Source: Torreya grandis (taxonomy: Eukaryota > Streptophyta > Pinopsida > Cupressales > Taxaceae). Taken from it: a DNA stretch of 64,000 bases. Below are positions 1-11,833 of this stretch, piece after piece (within the stretch, counting starts at the first letter, position 1; the number at the start of each line of letters is the position of its first letter). Both the position numbers and the translations under genes were made by a program. Location of the stretch: positions 3,336,001-3,400,000 of the forward strand of contig JARHVA010000639.1 in assembly GCA_037957365.1 (NCBI GenBank), given 5' to 3'. The notes below the pieces were generated by a model. That model worked only from the letters and a program-made list of their open reading frames with translations. It had not been told where the DNA came from and made no database searches.

Positions 1-1862
1 TAAAGTGTCTAATATAAATAATGAGTGTCCATACCAGCTTAAGTCATCCTTAATTTTTATTAAGGTAATCCTTAGTGTCTCTTATATTTATCAATGTATT
101 TAAAAACATCCTTTGACATAGGGTACCGCATCAAAATTATCCTCCTTAGGGTCATCTATTTCCTCTCCTAGTAGAAACAATGGTCCAAGATGGACTCTAG
201 CTTACCATGCCTACCAACCCTCTATTTCTCCTACATCATTGACCCTAGAGATGGAATGTCTCTCATCCTCTTCCTCATAATTTTTTTGATATTTTTTTAC
301 TAATTTTACACCTAAGAGATATAAAATAGTGATAACCTCTGCATTAATCAAATTATGTAAAAACAACAATGAATATACTAATTTGAATTGAAGTGGATAA
401 ATAAATGTTACATTATTTCAATTTATAATTGATAAAGTAAGACAAAGGTAATGCACTCAATTTATCTTGATCATATGTTACTCATAGTAAGTGTCTTTGT
501 ACATGTAAATGTTATGTAACTAATGCGTCAACTAATTAGACTTGAAATAGAGGTTGTAAACCTCTTTGATGTTGTTTGAATTGTTTGAATCTTGCATTAC
601 CTTTTAATTCTTATAGTTTACCAATAATGTCCCTATGTATTGTATGTGTATTTAATTCCTAATACTTTGTATTATCTTGAACTTTATATGGGTTACCAAC
701 ATTGTCCCTATCCATTGTATGGGTGTGTAACTCTTGAAACCCTTGTGTATGCAAAAAATGAAGATACATATATTTTACCCTACTTATTAAATCCAATACT
801 GGATAAAGTAATCAATTAAATTCTATTGTAATACTATTTATATAATGAACATGACTAAATTGGATCTGCTAAACCTAACTAATGGAGAAATTATCACAAT
901 ACACTAAAGGAGAGGGTTCCAAAGCCTCTAGGAAAATAATACTATGAAATAATCCTAGAAAAGTTTAAATATATGAAAGTAAACTAATCTAGTGTTATCA
1001 AAACATATAACACAAATGGGCATGGTAAAATAAAAATAATAATTAAGGGATCATGGTAGGCAAATGAGGGCCTAAATCACCTAAAGAAAATAGAATTTTA
1101 ACAAAGGAAACATTATAGCTATACTAAGTTTAAGTATAGAGATAATATAAGTAAGTAATTATACATTCAAACCTATTATCTTGTGAAATATCTATCTACC
1201 AAATGAAATATCAAAATTTAGAGGTACTTATCTTTGATCGAACAAGTCAAATCTCAATCTCCCCCTTGGCCAATGGTGATTTTCAAGTGATTATTTTGGA
1301 TTTGTAAGGATCACATAATAGAAATTATATCTACACTCAAATACTCCTACTTGAATCTAAGACTTCACACAAGACAAGTTATCTTCCCTCTGAGGCAAAA
1401 CCCTAAGCAATGGCTCCTTCAAATGTAGATGTACCAGAATTGTGACTATAATAATGATAAAATAAAATTTTATCTCTTATTGGATTGATATAAAGGTCAT
1501 ATTTATAGCAATCGATAATTACTAACCCTTTTGTAATATTAGTCAATAATTTTAGCCATCATAACTCTGTTTTAGGGAAATTTACCATTAGGCATTGAAT
1601 TAAGTTGGCCAAGCTGACTTAGTTCTATAAAATGTATCATAACTTTCATAACAAAGTCAACTTGGCTAAATTTTTAAAAAATTGGGTGACAGGTTCAATC
1701 AAACTAACTTTGTAGGAAAAGAGGTTGACCTAGTTAGGGGCTATTGAGAAGGGAGATTGCTTAGGGGATTAAGGAATTAAAGGTGTTGAAATAGGCAATA
1801 TATATAAAATAAACACTTAAGCATAAGTTGACATTTATATATGGACATATAGATTATTATAA

Positions 1863-1866
<4 letters not shown>

Positions 1867-1905
<39 letters not shown>
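1867..1905. repeat. (AT)n microsatellite
   Basis: An almost uninterrupted alternating A/T run of about 39 bases. It is a simple sequence repeat with no neighbouring gene. Confidence 0.95.
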
Positions 1906-1906
<1 letters not shown>

Positions 1907-3561
1907 TTTTTGGATGTTTGAGAGTGGTTTTAGACCTATAGGAGCTATAATGCACATTCTAGGTTTTGGAGGGTCCTATTGGATTTTAGACTTAGCCATA
2001 TTTTAGGGTTTCATGATTTTAGTGAGACATAATAGGAAGTGAATAGATGGACACTTTAAGGAAGTTATAAAAATAGTAGGAATTATATGATTAAAAAATG
2101 ATATTATGAATCACCAATGGTGTGCCGACCCCTTTCCCGATGTACCCTTTAAGGCATTCACTCAAATAGATAGAAATTGAACAAGTTCTTACAAGAGAGA
2201 AAGTGTCAGCAAACAATAAATTTTTAAAAATATTATGTGTATAAACCTTTCAACAGCACCCACAAGTGGTTGTTGTGTTTTTGCATGCCTTTGATCATGT
2301 ACGATGATGTTTGTTTTCTTCATCCTTATCTTAAAACATAATTGGTCTTTAGACCAAAAGATTTCTTTAAAAATGGGTTAGTATTTTTGGGTTGAATATC
2401 CCCATACACTCCCCACCAAATAGTTGAGAAGTTCCTAAATTTGAATACTTTTTATAGATATCATAACACATGTAGTTATCCCACTTTTATGTGTATGGTC
2501 AACATCAAGAATAGTCTAGAATGGAATGAAATATTTTGATTTACAAAACTTATCACCATGTAACTTTAACTTTATGTATTTAGACTTAGATATATGGACT
2601 AACATTTAATGTTTTAAGGATGTGTATGCATTTTTTATAATTTCTTAAGATATTTTTAATTGATTCCTCAAGTTTTTAAGTGAGCATAACCTTGGCAATG
2701 AATTTTATTTATATGACTATATGTTTATTCCCGCTATGATGAAACCATGAAAAATTTCAAGGTTAACCTAGTGGATGCTTCATAATTTTAAAAATATCCA
2801 TTGATTGCACATGGACACTATTGGTAGATGTAGAGCCCTGCAGTAACTAGTGTTATTAGAGCATTACCAATAGTTTCCTAAAAGTGTACATCAATATTAT
2901 AAGATATGGAGAATGTTTATCAAGGATTTTGATATGTTCTCTTATAGACTAAGTTGATCATGAATAGTTGTATCTAGAAAAGAGAGGTGGCCAAGGTAAT
3001 ATACAAATAGATAGAAAGAGGGAAATTGAGCTCAAAATTAAAATGTGTGTTTATTGTATAATTATGTCAAAATAGTCAAATTTATGTTTCCAAAGTGTTT
3101 AATAACAAATTTAGGTATCTACAAATGTCCACCTTTTAATCTAGTATTGAAAATGATAGAATAAAATGATAAAAGATTAAATTTTATACTTATGATAATT
3201 ATACATAGTGTTGATAGGTATGGAAATAATGTACCATTTATAGTGTTTTACACCTAAAATAAAATAGGCATAGATTAATGTCTTCTCATGAAAATCTATT
3301 TCAAATAATATGAATCATTGAATCATTTTAAATTGAAAATATAGAGATAAAATCTACCTGATGGTATGTGAACCAAGATTCCATTTGTATGAATTTGTTT
3401 GGATAAATATCATGGGCTGGTCATGCCCTAAGGAGATGCCACTATTGAAACTATGATTTTATGGGTGTAAATACCTTAATTTCCATTGGAAGAGGAGTCA
3501 TATAAATTGAGTGATGAAATAACCTAAACCACATTGCTATAAATATCATATTAGTTCTTTT

Positions 3562-3719
3562 TTAGAACCCCAAAATCAATCTTAGATATAAAATTAGAAC
3601 TGAAAAATAGGGTTTTATGTAAAAATGGAACCCAAAATCAAGTTCATATATGAAATCAAAACCCCAAAATAGGTTTCTATGTAAAATTGGAACCCCAAAA
3701 TAGGTTTCTATGTAAAAGG
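3562..3719 (+). repeat. Short degenerate tandem repeat
   Basis: A segment resembling AACCCCAAAATAGGTTTCTA recurs. The last two copies are nearly identical and lie 31 bases apart (3661 and 3692); earlier copies near 3569 and 3630 are diverged. No coding role is seen. Confidence 0.7.
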
Positions 3720-5299
3720 ATCAACCATTATAGATGTAAATGGGCCCAAAATGTTTATATAATACCACCATTCCCCACTAGTTGTTATTATAAAAAATAT
3801 ATAAGTTTTTACATGAATAAAATTCATACCCCCAAATTATATAGATACCCCTCACAGTGATATATAATTTCAACATTTGTCTATCAAAATTTCATATAAA
3901 GTCTCAATTTTTACTTACAATCATGTAGAGTGACTTAAATATGTCTCATCTCACCCATCTAAATCATATAATTTGTCTTGTCTATTTGTCATGGCCTATT
4001 ATATGAATAAATTCCATTGTATGCCCCCTTTTAGATATGAGGTATGAAGCTTGTGAATCACTCATCTCAAAAATAAAATTTATGTACATCATCTATTATA
4101 TATAAAAGTATAATCATGTAAACTACATATAAAAACATAATAATATATTCCCTCATAAATATTTTGATCATTTCAAGTACATATGAAACATGTAGTCTAA
4201 TACAATGGGAATATAAGTTCCAATGTCTATTAGATTTATCAATTAAGCATACAATGCTAAGAATCATAGTAGATGCATGATTAAAAAACATGTAAAATCA
4301 GTAAATAACAAACAAAATAAATATGCATAATAGAAATCATGGCACCAATATTTTAGTAACAGTGAATTTATTCCATAGAAAAATATATGTAACCAAGAAC
4401 ATACACACAATATCATGATCAAAAAGCATACAAACATATAATACATGACACAACTCTAACATGACATGGCCATGACATAGACTAGTCAACCCTTTCACAT
4501 AAATGACACACAAATTGACGACACATAATTAATGTAACAACAAATATATAATATTCAATATAACACACATCAATTATCCCATAATGTCACAATCATCAAT
4601 ATTAAACATGCACAAAAAAAGCAATGTTAGTCCACATAATTAATATATGGCATTACTAGTATAACAATTTACACAATATTCATAGGAAATAACACACTAT
4701 AAAATATGAAAAGAGCAAGTCATATACTATAGTCTAACATGATACAAAGACTAGTATATAAATATATAAGGTTAAGTGCACCAAGATGGTATGGGAGATA
4801 TGACAATTTACTATTCAAAAATGTGAAATCACTTAATGAATACATATTTGGATTCAATGTGAACATGTTTAGGCTTTGTAATTACCAAATCTAAATGAGT
4901 ACATGTTTATAAAAATAATATTAAACACACATCCTAACTTTTTAATTTTCTGAACAAAAATTATATGGTATGCACAATTTTGTATTGTTTCATATTATTT
5001 CATAATCATTTGAATTTTCCACCATAATTTGTAATTTTTTTGTTAATAATTTTAGGCCTCCATCATCAATTTTCAACCATTTGAAGCTAATATTGGTCCC
5101 ACATATATTATTTTTGATGAAAATTTTAATTATTTGAGAGCCCCTATGTCAAATTATCTCAATTTTCAAGTTTTTTATGGTTGCATATATTAAAATTTAA
5201 CCCAAAATTTAAAATTTAAATTTCTTCTTTGTAGTCTTTAACTAGGAAATTTCAGTGCAATGTAGATAAGACCAATATCAACTTAAAAATTGATACAAA

Positions 5300-6017
5300 T
5301 TATAGTTGATGAGTGTCACTTAGTGAGAATCCAAATTCAACTAGGAAATTTCATCATCACAAAAATTCACACCCCAAAACTTTGGTGCTTGTCTTGGCTA
5401 GGGTAACCACTCCTCACACTATGAGAGTAGCAGGGTATTCTAAGAAACACCCCATCACTTATTCATTGAATCTTGCAGTACACATGACTCCATTGATCTT
5501 ATGCTAGCCAAACAAACTAATTTTTATGTTTATTCTTGTTCAATTTTTGAATTCATGATCACTAATGGAGTAACCTTACCTTGTAAGGTAAAATGCCTCA
5601 ATTCCTACATCTCATTAGGGGACTATAATATTGAAACATACATGTTTTTTATGCCTCTATGAGGTTGCGACATAGTTTTAGGGGAATAATGACTTTAGAA
5701 ACTAGGCCCTATCCTATTGGAATTTTTTATATATATGGATGTAACTCAATAATAAGGACCAAAAAAACACATAAATATACCTCTTACTAGGATCTAAAAC
5801 TATCATTATCTCTCATTGCATTGAGAAGTTTCTAAAAAATGTATCTCATGAGATTTTATCCCATCTTTACACCATCTAGTTCAATTAATCCTCCAATTCC
5901 AACCATCAACAAGATTTATAGAAACTCTGATCGAAGCATGAAAATATTTTTAAGGATCCTAAATGGTTACCCCACATTAGCCTAAGCATCATGTTATTAA
6001 TTTGATTCTAGGTAGTG
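5300..6017 (+). pseudogene. Decayed Ty3/gypsy protease and start of RT (first segment)
   Basis: The plus-strand reading shows a degraded retropepsin-like region around 5540-5700, with the pattern GVTLPCKVKCLN and then CDIVLG. It is followed near 5980 by the usual protease-to-RT linker (H-V-I-N-L-I-L-G-S). Many stops and frame changes show it is dead. The reading continues past the copia insertion at 10604 with the RT start, so 5300-6017, 10604-11833 and 15279-16705 are three pieces of one gypsy pol. No 5' LTR or gag was recognised. Confidence 0.65.
6013..6017 (+). repeat. Target site duplication TAGTG, left copy of copia-1
   Basis: TAGTG directly precedes the LTR start TGTTAGG and is repeated at 10599-10603 after the LTR end CA. 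It shows that 6018-10598 is one integration event. Confidence 0.9.
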
Positions 6018-6083
6018 TGTTAGGTTGTGGAGCTAAAAGCTTCACTGATGCAAACATTGGAGGAGGGTACTGAGTGTCACAGT

Positions 6084-6201
6084 CACCGGCGTCGGTCAGG
6101 CCAACCGACGTCGGTCAGGTGGAGATAGGAAGCTACTGACGTCGATCATGGATCGGCCGACGTCGGTCACCCCCAGGCAGATAGGGACCGACGTCGATCG
6201 C
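6084..6201 (+). promoter_or_regulatory. Array of palindromic ACCGACGTCGGT-like motifs in U3
   Basis: Five copies of a GC-rich motif around GACGTCGGTCA are spaced roughly 20-30 bases apart in otherwise AT-rich DNA. The best copy, ACCGACGTCGGT, is a perfect palindrome. It contains RCCGAC in both directions (the core bound by plant DREB/CBF factors) overlapping an ACGT core (bZIP class). The motif content is seen in the sequence; enhancer function is inference. Equivalent arrays lie at 9452-9569, 11899-12018 and the matching places of the two later LTRs. Confidence 0.6.
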
Positions 6202-7175
6202 CTGTGCAGTTCCAAACTGCAAGTTCTACTGACAGTTTGTTAATGAACCAGTTGTTTGCATGAAGAAGGCCAATTATAGACTTGAAGCTACAAATCTAAT
6301 TATTTTAATTAGATGTCTAATTATTGTTTGTAGGAGATCTATATAATAGACTCATGGGCTATATTGTAATTTGTGCTAGAGAGTAAGAGAGCAAATATTA
6401 GCTCCTTCAAAGTAAAGAGAGCATGGTGTGTTCCTCCTAGTGCCACAATGCCAAGTATGGGTGCTGGTTTGGAGAATCAGAAGGATTCTTCATGTATGTA
6501 GGATCTTGGTGAGCAGGTGTGCAAGGCCACATTTGGAGATCTACATGGTAACTAAGATCATTGATCTACAGGTGTATGTGTGTGTGAGGTCTAAGGTTTG
6601 TAGGTGTACAGAACCAGGTTGATCTACAAGTGGCAACAGGATCAAGGTGACAACAACACAACAAAGAGCAAGATCAGGTGGGATTTACTTGGAGTACGGT
6701 CTGTACTCGGTCGAAGAGCAAAGAGGAATGCAAGGTAGTTCCTTCCAAAGTAAGATAATTTGAGTTGTAGGTTATTGCAAGTTCATGGGAGATCTACTTG
6801 GAGTGCATTGTGTATTCGGTTGAGTATGTTTGTATAGTCGAGTGTACTGGCAATATTGTTACTGACTGGTTGACTGGCAGTGTTGTTACTAGCTGGTGGA
6901 GGTGAACACCAACTCTGTGTTTGAGTTGTGTGTTGGGATTGTAATTGAGAGAGTGAGCTCTTGAAGAGATTTACTATTTATGCCCTAGAGGTGTGTAAAG
7001 AAGAAGAACTGTGGCAATCTTCTTTGTTGTATTTCCTTCTGGAAGAGTATTAATACAATTGGGTATTGTCTCTCATATTGTATGTTATTTTTGAATTCTA
7101 GTTACTTGTTACTTCTAGTTAAATTCCACATGTTTAGTTGCTTGGTAATCAATGGTGCTTCTGAGTCCTAATAGT

Positions 7176-7187
7176 TGGTATCAAAGC
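7176..7187 (+). other. Embedded primer-site copy inside copia-1 5' LTR
   Basis: TGGTATCAAAGC lies inside the LTR, 40 bases before the real primer site at 7216. The 3' LTR has the intact TGGTATCAGAGC at 10561-10572 in the same position. The preceding bases (CCTAATAG, CCTAACAG) look like an older LTR end, so the LTR seems to have been extended past an ancestral primer site. Confidence 0.75.
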
Positions 7188-7215
7188 ATGTTTGTTGTTC
7201 TAGATTCCTGACAGT

Positions 7216-7227
7216 TGGTATCAGAGC
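7216..7227 (+). other. Primer binding site, initiator methionine tRNA (copia-1)
   Basis: TGGTATCAGAGC two bases after the LTR end matches the classical plant copia primer site, complementary to the 3' end of tRNA-iMet. It fixes the LTR boundary and the plus orientation. Confidence 0.92.
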
Positions 7228-7285
7228 TAAGGTTGCAGGGAGCAGGTTTTGTGTTTGATTACAGTTCACTCTCAAGGGTTTTTGA

Positions 7286-7999
7286 TTGAGTTGGAGTATA
7301 GCAATGGTAGAAGAAAGTAAGATAAGAATGGAGGAATTGAAAATCACGAATGGTCAATTACAGTGTTATGGAAAGAAAGAGCAGGAAAAGAAAGATTGTT
7401 GGTTGGTAGCAGATCAGCATGAAGGAACTGAAGAAGTAGATATTGCAGGGGTTGTTGCACATGATGCTCTGGGATGTTTCTTGGATAAAGTAGAATCTTG
7501 GTTTATAGATTCTATTGCCTCTTTCCATGCAACCCAAATTAGAGGGGTTGGTGAGCCTTGTCATAGTATTGGCAAAGGGGAAGTGTAGCTGAAATTGCAG
7601 ATGGCCAACACATGGGTGTTGAAGGAAGTCATGCAGGTCCCAGTTCTAGAGATGTGGCTAATTTCTTTAGGAAAGTTGGGTTATGAGAGATGCACAGGAA
7701 CTCTCACAGTGGATTCTTGGAATGTTACCAAATATGCACTTGAATTAGCATGTGGTAAGAAAGCAGGTTCTCTTTATCTACTTGCTTGTATTACTGATTC
7801 CACTTTTGTTGCACAGGTGTGGCTTTGTAGGCTTGGTCACATGAGTGAGAAGGGAATGGATGTTCTTAAATCAAATGGTAAGACTTTAGCTTCAGAGAGC
7901 AAAGACCAAGATTTTTGTGAGCAGTGGGATGCTACAAGAAAGGATTGTATTTATTGCAGGAAAAGGAAGACTGATGTATTTGATAAACTTAAGAACTAG
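7286..7999 (+). pseudogene. copia-1 gag start, protease and pre-integrase remnants
   Basis: The frame at 7286 includes ATG GTA GAA GAA (near 7303), matching the gag start seen in the mini-copia copies. It then jumps to a protease-like stretch, W-F-I-D-S-I-A-S-F-H-A-T. The catalytic D-S/T-G triad reads DSI, so the key glycine is lost. The next frame (7595-7999) carries C-R-L-G-H-M-S-E-K-G-M, the pre-integrase signature, and a Cys-rich end (DCIYCRKRK). Most of gag and all of the integrase core are missing, so this is an internally deleted and mutated copy. Confidence 0.85.
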
Positions 8000-8139
8000 A
8001 AAGCCTTGGTGTTCTTTGAAGAGATGATAGACAAAGACCAGTGGATGGGGCTGGATACTTCTAAGCAGGGTAGTTTGGACATGGGTATGATTAAAAGAGA
8101 ACTCGTGGGTAAAAATTCATCACTCATAGGTGAACACAG

Positions 8140-8375
8140 TTACCAGCGTCGGTTAAGGGGAACCAACGTCGAACAGATAGGTGTTGATGTCGGTCATGTG
8201 TAGACCAGAGCTAGTGGTGTCAGGCAGGGTGTCTACTGATGTTGGTCAGATAACTAACATCGGTGACCAGGTAAGACTGACGTCGGTCAGGAAATTGGTG
8301 TCAGTAGAAATGACAATCGCATGGGAACCGACGTCGATCGGATGTAGATTGTGTGGTGATCGAGGTCGGTCATTG
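8140..8375 (+). repeat. Internal GTCGGTCA motif array in copia-1
   Basis: About ten degenerate copies of the same TGACGTCGGTCA motif found in the LTR U3 recur here at about 25-base spacing. They lie between the pre-integrase and RNase H remnants. The block includes one TGACGTCGGTCA and one CCGACGTCGATCG. It may encode a repetitive linker in the ancestral polyprotein, or it may be U3 sequence captured into the internal region. The stretch from 8000 to about 8700 has no other recognisable copia domain. Confidence 0.6.
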
Positions 8376-8699
8376 TAATGAATTTTGGGTAGACAACAAG
8401 CTGTCAAGGAGTCTCAAACACCCATATGGAGGATTGAAAGGGTAAGTAAGCCTCACATTCATTGTTCCTCTTCTTTATACTTGTTCACTACAGAGCAAGA
8501 AGGATCCAGGAAATAGTGGGAGCGTGGCATGATTAGGATGCATAACCAAATGGGGGATTTGGTAGGGTTGCCAGCCAGAAGAAAGCACTGAAAGATGAAT
8601 GGATACCTTAGTTAAAGAATAGAGAGAATGGACACATGAGATGAAAGGCTAGGTCATATGGTCTTGAAGAAGCTATAGGACAGTGGTACATGTTTTGAC

Positions 8700-9299
8700 A
8701 GGTGGATGACAAAATAGGGCTTTAGTCAGTGTCAGTGTAACCATTATGTTTGTCTTACTAGGTGGATAATGATTGCAACATTATCCTGTTACTGTATGTG
8801 GATGGTATGTTAGCTAGCAAGTTTGGACATATAGGGTTTTTTTGAGCTAAAGGTAAGGTTAGTTCAGTGGTTTGCCATGAAGGATTTGGGAGCAGCAAAA
8901 TTCTTTGGCATGAGTATCCTAGAGACAGGGAGATCACAAGTTGATGTTGTCATAGGATGATTATGTGAAGGTAGTGTAGGATGTAGAACAAGGAAACACA
9001 CCTATGGATGGATAGTTCACAGAATAGGGTCCCCAATTACATGATGAGGTTGAGTACGTGTATTCCCTGAGTTTGCCCACATAGTGGGACCTGTCAGAAA
9101 GTTTGGAGCCGATCTAGGAAAGAAGCACTGGAGGGTAGTTCAGTGGATTCTCAGGTGTTTGAGAGGGACCAGTAGTAGGTCAACATGCTATGCAGGGTCA
9201 AGTTCTTTTCTACATGGGTTTGTAGATGTAGATGCATCAGGTTACTTGGATGACAGGAGGTGCACCACAAGATTTGTGGTGGTTGGTCTTGAAGGTTGA
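8700..9299 (+). pseudogene. copia-1 reverse transcriptase and RNase H remnants
   Basis: Near 8785 the reading L-L-L-Y-V-D-G-M-L matches the copia RT catalytic box YVDDM with the second aspartate changed to glycine. At 9084-9299 the frame contains GKKHWRVVQWILRCLRGTS, then a phrase like HGFVDVDASGYLDDRRCTTR. This is the typical copia RNase H start. Stops separate these pieces, so no active polymerase remains. Confidence 0.88.
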
Positions 9300-9374
9300 T
9301 CTTGAAGAGGGATACAAACCAGGAAATAGATTAGATGGTGTACAGGTATAGGTATAGTGCAGCTATTTATCTCC

Positions 9375-9385
9375 AAGTGGGAGAT
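9375..9385 (+). other. Polypurine tract of copia-1
   Basis: AAGTGGGAGAT lies immediately before the 3' LTR start TGTTAGG. It is the standard plant copia plus-strand primer and supports the 3' LTR boundary. Confidence 0.88.
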
Positions 9386-10598
9386 TGTTAGGTTGTGGAG
9401 CTAAAAGCTTCACTGATGTAGACATTGGAGGAGGGTGCTGAGTGTCACAGTCACTAGCGTCGATCAGGCTAACCGACATCGATCAGGTGGAGACAGGAAG
9501 CTGTCGATGTCGGTCATGGATCGGCCAACGTTGATCACCCCCAAGTAGATAGGGATAGACGTCGGTCACATGTGCGGTTTCAAACTATGAGTTCTATAGA
9601 CAGTTCATTAACGAACTAATTGTTTGCATGAAGAAGGCCAATTATAGACTTGAAGTTGTGTATCTAATTATTGTAATTAGATGTCTAATTATTGTTTGCA
9701 TGAGATCTATATAATAGACTCATGGGCTATATTGTAATTTGTGCTAGAGAGTAAGAGAGAAAATATTAGCTCCTTCAGAGTGAAGAGAGCATGGTGTGTT
9801 CCTCCTAGTGCCACAGTGCCAAGTATGGGTGCTAGTTTGGAGAATCAAAAGGATTCTTCATGTATGTAGGATCTTGGTCAGCAAGTGTGTAAGGCCACGT
9901 TTGGAGATCTACATGGTAAGTAAGATCATTGATCTACAAGTGTATGTGTGTGCGAGGTCTAAGGTTTGTAGGTGTGTAGAACTAGGTTGATCTGTAGGTG
10001 GTAGCAGGATCAAAGTGACAGTAACACAACAAGGAGCAAGATCAGGTGGGATCTACTTGGAGTACGATCTGTACTCGATCGAAGAGCAAAGAGGAAGGCA
10101 AGGTAGTTCCTTCCAAAGTAAGATCATTTGAGTTGTAGGTTGTTGCAACTTCATGGGAGATCTACTTGGAGTGCATTGTGTACTCGGTTGAGTATGTTTG
10201 TATACTCGGGTGTACTGATAGTATTGTTACTGACTAGTTGACTGGCGGTGTTATTATTGGCTGGTGGAGGTGAACACCAACTCTGTGTTTGAGTTGTGTG
10301 TTGGGACCATAATTGAGAGAGTGAGCTCTTGAAGATATTTATTGTTTATGCCCTAGAGGTGTGGGAGCCCTAGAGGTGTGTAAGGAAGAAGAACTGTGGC
10401 AATCTTCTTTGTTGTATTTCCTTCTGGAAGAGTATTAATACAATTGGGTATTGTCTCTCATATTCTGTGTTATTTTTGAATTCTAGTTACTTGTTACTTC
10501 TGGTTAAATTTTACATGTTTAGTTGCTTGTTAATCAATGGTGCTTCTGGGTCCTAACAGTTGGTATCAGAGCATGTTTGTTGTTCTAGATTCCTGACA
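9386..10598 (+). repeat. copia-1 3' LTR
   Basis: It runs from TGTTAGG to CCTGACA, 1213 bases, aligned over its whole length with 6018-7213. Differences include a short duplication near 10360-10380 (CCCTAGAGGTGTG repeated). The motif array is at 9452-9569 and the embedded primer-site copy at 10561-10572. The right target duplication TAGTG follows at 10599. Confidence 0.93.
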
Positions 10599-10603
10599 TA
10601 GTG

Positions 10604-11833
10604 TACATCCAAAAATTCTCCCATACCTGTACCCATTTATATAGTAGAATGAAATAGAAAAATTAGTGTAAAACTTTTTACATGTTGGATTCAGTAGGCC
10701 CATAGTGAGTCTTATCTTCTTCAATATTGACCTTTTTTTTATCTTAACAAACTCATTATCAAGGACCATTTCACATCTTATTGATTTATTAAATGATGTA
10801 TTAATTACATGGAGCTTGATCCTTCTTGAAGTTTGAATGGTAATCAACCTATCACTAGATCCACATTAAATAAGAGGATCATTGCAAGACAAAATTTTAA
10901 ACTCATGATGGCCATTATGAGTTTCTTTCCATTCCCTTTGGCCTCACCAATGCTCTGTCAACCTTTTAGGTTTTAATGAACATGATATTTTAGTTTTTTA
11001 TACACAAATTCATCTTAGTGTTATTTAATAACATCCTTGTTTATAGTTGTACCTAGGAGTAGAATATAATACATTTAGACCACACTTCCAACTCCTTGTT
11101 GATAATCACTTATGTGTCAAATAGTCCAAACATGTTTTTTTTCAAAATGAAATTGAGTATCTTGGACACATCATATTTAATCAAGGTGTCAAAGTGGATC
11201 ATGATAAAATTGAGGCTATGAAAAATTGGCCTAAACCCATATCACTCAAGAGCCTTCATAATTTTTTGGTCATAACTTGGTATTATATAAGTTTTGTCCA
11301 AGACTATGGGAAATTTTTTGATCCATTAATGGTCATGTTAAAAAAATATTCCTTTTATTGGTCTGATTTAGGATAATAAGACTTAGATATACTCAAGTAT
11401 GTAATGTGCACTGGATATATTATAGTTATGTCTGAGTTCTCAAAACCATTTTTTATTGAAAGTGATGCCTCAAGAAGTTGTATTGGAATATTTTTAATGC
11501 AAGAGGGTTTACCCCTTTCATTCACCATTAGGGCACTTATGAGGAAAAAACATTGTTCATTCCACATATGAGAAAGAGATATTAGTTATACTTTATGTAA
11601 CCAACAAGTGGCACTTGTACCTAGATAGGAGAAACTTATACATCAAAATTTACCAGCTTAGCCTTAACAAATCCTTAGAGCAAAAATTCTATTTGCATGA
11701 GAAATAACAGTGGGTAACCAAATTAATGGGCTACGAATATGATATTACCTACAATAAGAGTAAATACAATGCTATTGTAAATTCATTATCTAGAAATTAT
11801 GAAGAATAGACAACCTTTTTCTCACTATCTTTC
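10604..11833 (+). pseudogene. Decayed Ty3/gypsy RT and RNase H (second segment)
   Basis: Immediately after the copia-1 target site the reading resumes with the RT start (Y-L-Y-P). It continues with a palm region near 10920-10970 (PFGLTNALSTF), a decayed FFDDILIYS box near 11020, YLGHI at about 11158, and ITWYYISFVQDYGKFFDPL at 11270. RNase H follows: FIESDASRSCIGIF at 11450, then KLMGYEYDITYNKSK near 11725, as in chromovirus-type plant gypsy elements. There are many stops. The reading breaks at the CTTTC target site of the mini-copia array and resumes at 15279. Confidence 0.85.
11829..11833 (+). repeat. Target site duplication CTTTC, left copy of mini-copia array
   Basis: CTTTC precedes the first LTR of the array and is repeated exactly at 15274-15278 after the third. 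The whole three-LTR array therefore sits between one pair of duplicated bases. Confidence 0.9.

Larger units (their letters stand above)
1..5290. other. AT-rich intergenic DNA, no gene recognised
   Basis: I found no convincing coding region, RNA gene or complete mobile element here. Open frames are short and lysine, isoleucine, tyrosine or phenylalanine rich, as expected by chance in AT-rich DNA. Visible structure is an AT microsatellite near 1867, a short tandem repeat near 3562-3719, and a weak two-fold repeat around 620-735 in which a segment like ACCAAYATTGTCCCTAT recurs after about 74 bases. It probably contains old, unrecognisable transposon sequence and perhaps the missing gag and 5' LTR of the gypsy element that follows. 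Confidence 0.5.
6018..7213 (+). repeat. copia-1 5' LTR
   Basis: It runs from TGTTAGG to CCTGACA, 1196 bases. The U3 part holds five spaced copies of a CGTCGGTCA-type motif (6084-6201), including the perfect 12-base palindrome ACCGACGTCGGT at 6104-6115. About 40 bases before its end it contains a second primer-site-like sequence (7176-7187), also present in the 3' LTR. A sequence TATATAATAGACTCATGGG near 6345 is a reasonable TATA/transcription-start region and is conserved in the relatives downstream. Confidence 0.93.
6018..10598 (+). mobile_element. Ty1/copia retrotransposon, complete ends, dead coding region (copia-1)
   Basis: A 4.58-kb element with two direct LTRs (TG...CA). An initiator-Met tRNA primer site follows the first LTR, a polypurine tract AAGTGGGAGAT precedes the second, and the target duplication TAGTG is exact. 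The internal part keeps traces of protease, pre-integrase and RNase H in copia order but has many stops and deletions, so it could not move by itself. It landed inside the gypsy pol at the protease/RT boundary, and removing it restores the gypsy reading. The LTRs are clearly similar but visibly diverged, so insertion is not recent. Confidence 0.93.

Noticed and set aside
4067..4446. Minus-strand frames of 60-74 codons
   Set aside because: Composition is only hydrophobic, Tyr- and Ile-rich codons from AT-rich DNA, with no motif or conservation signal.
6428..9990. Frames MFLLVPQCQVW... at 6428 and 9796
   Set aside because: Same position in the two copia-1 LTRs; LTR sequence read by chance.
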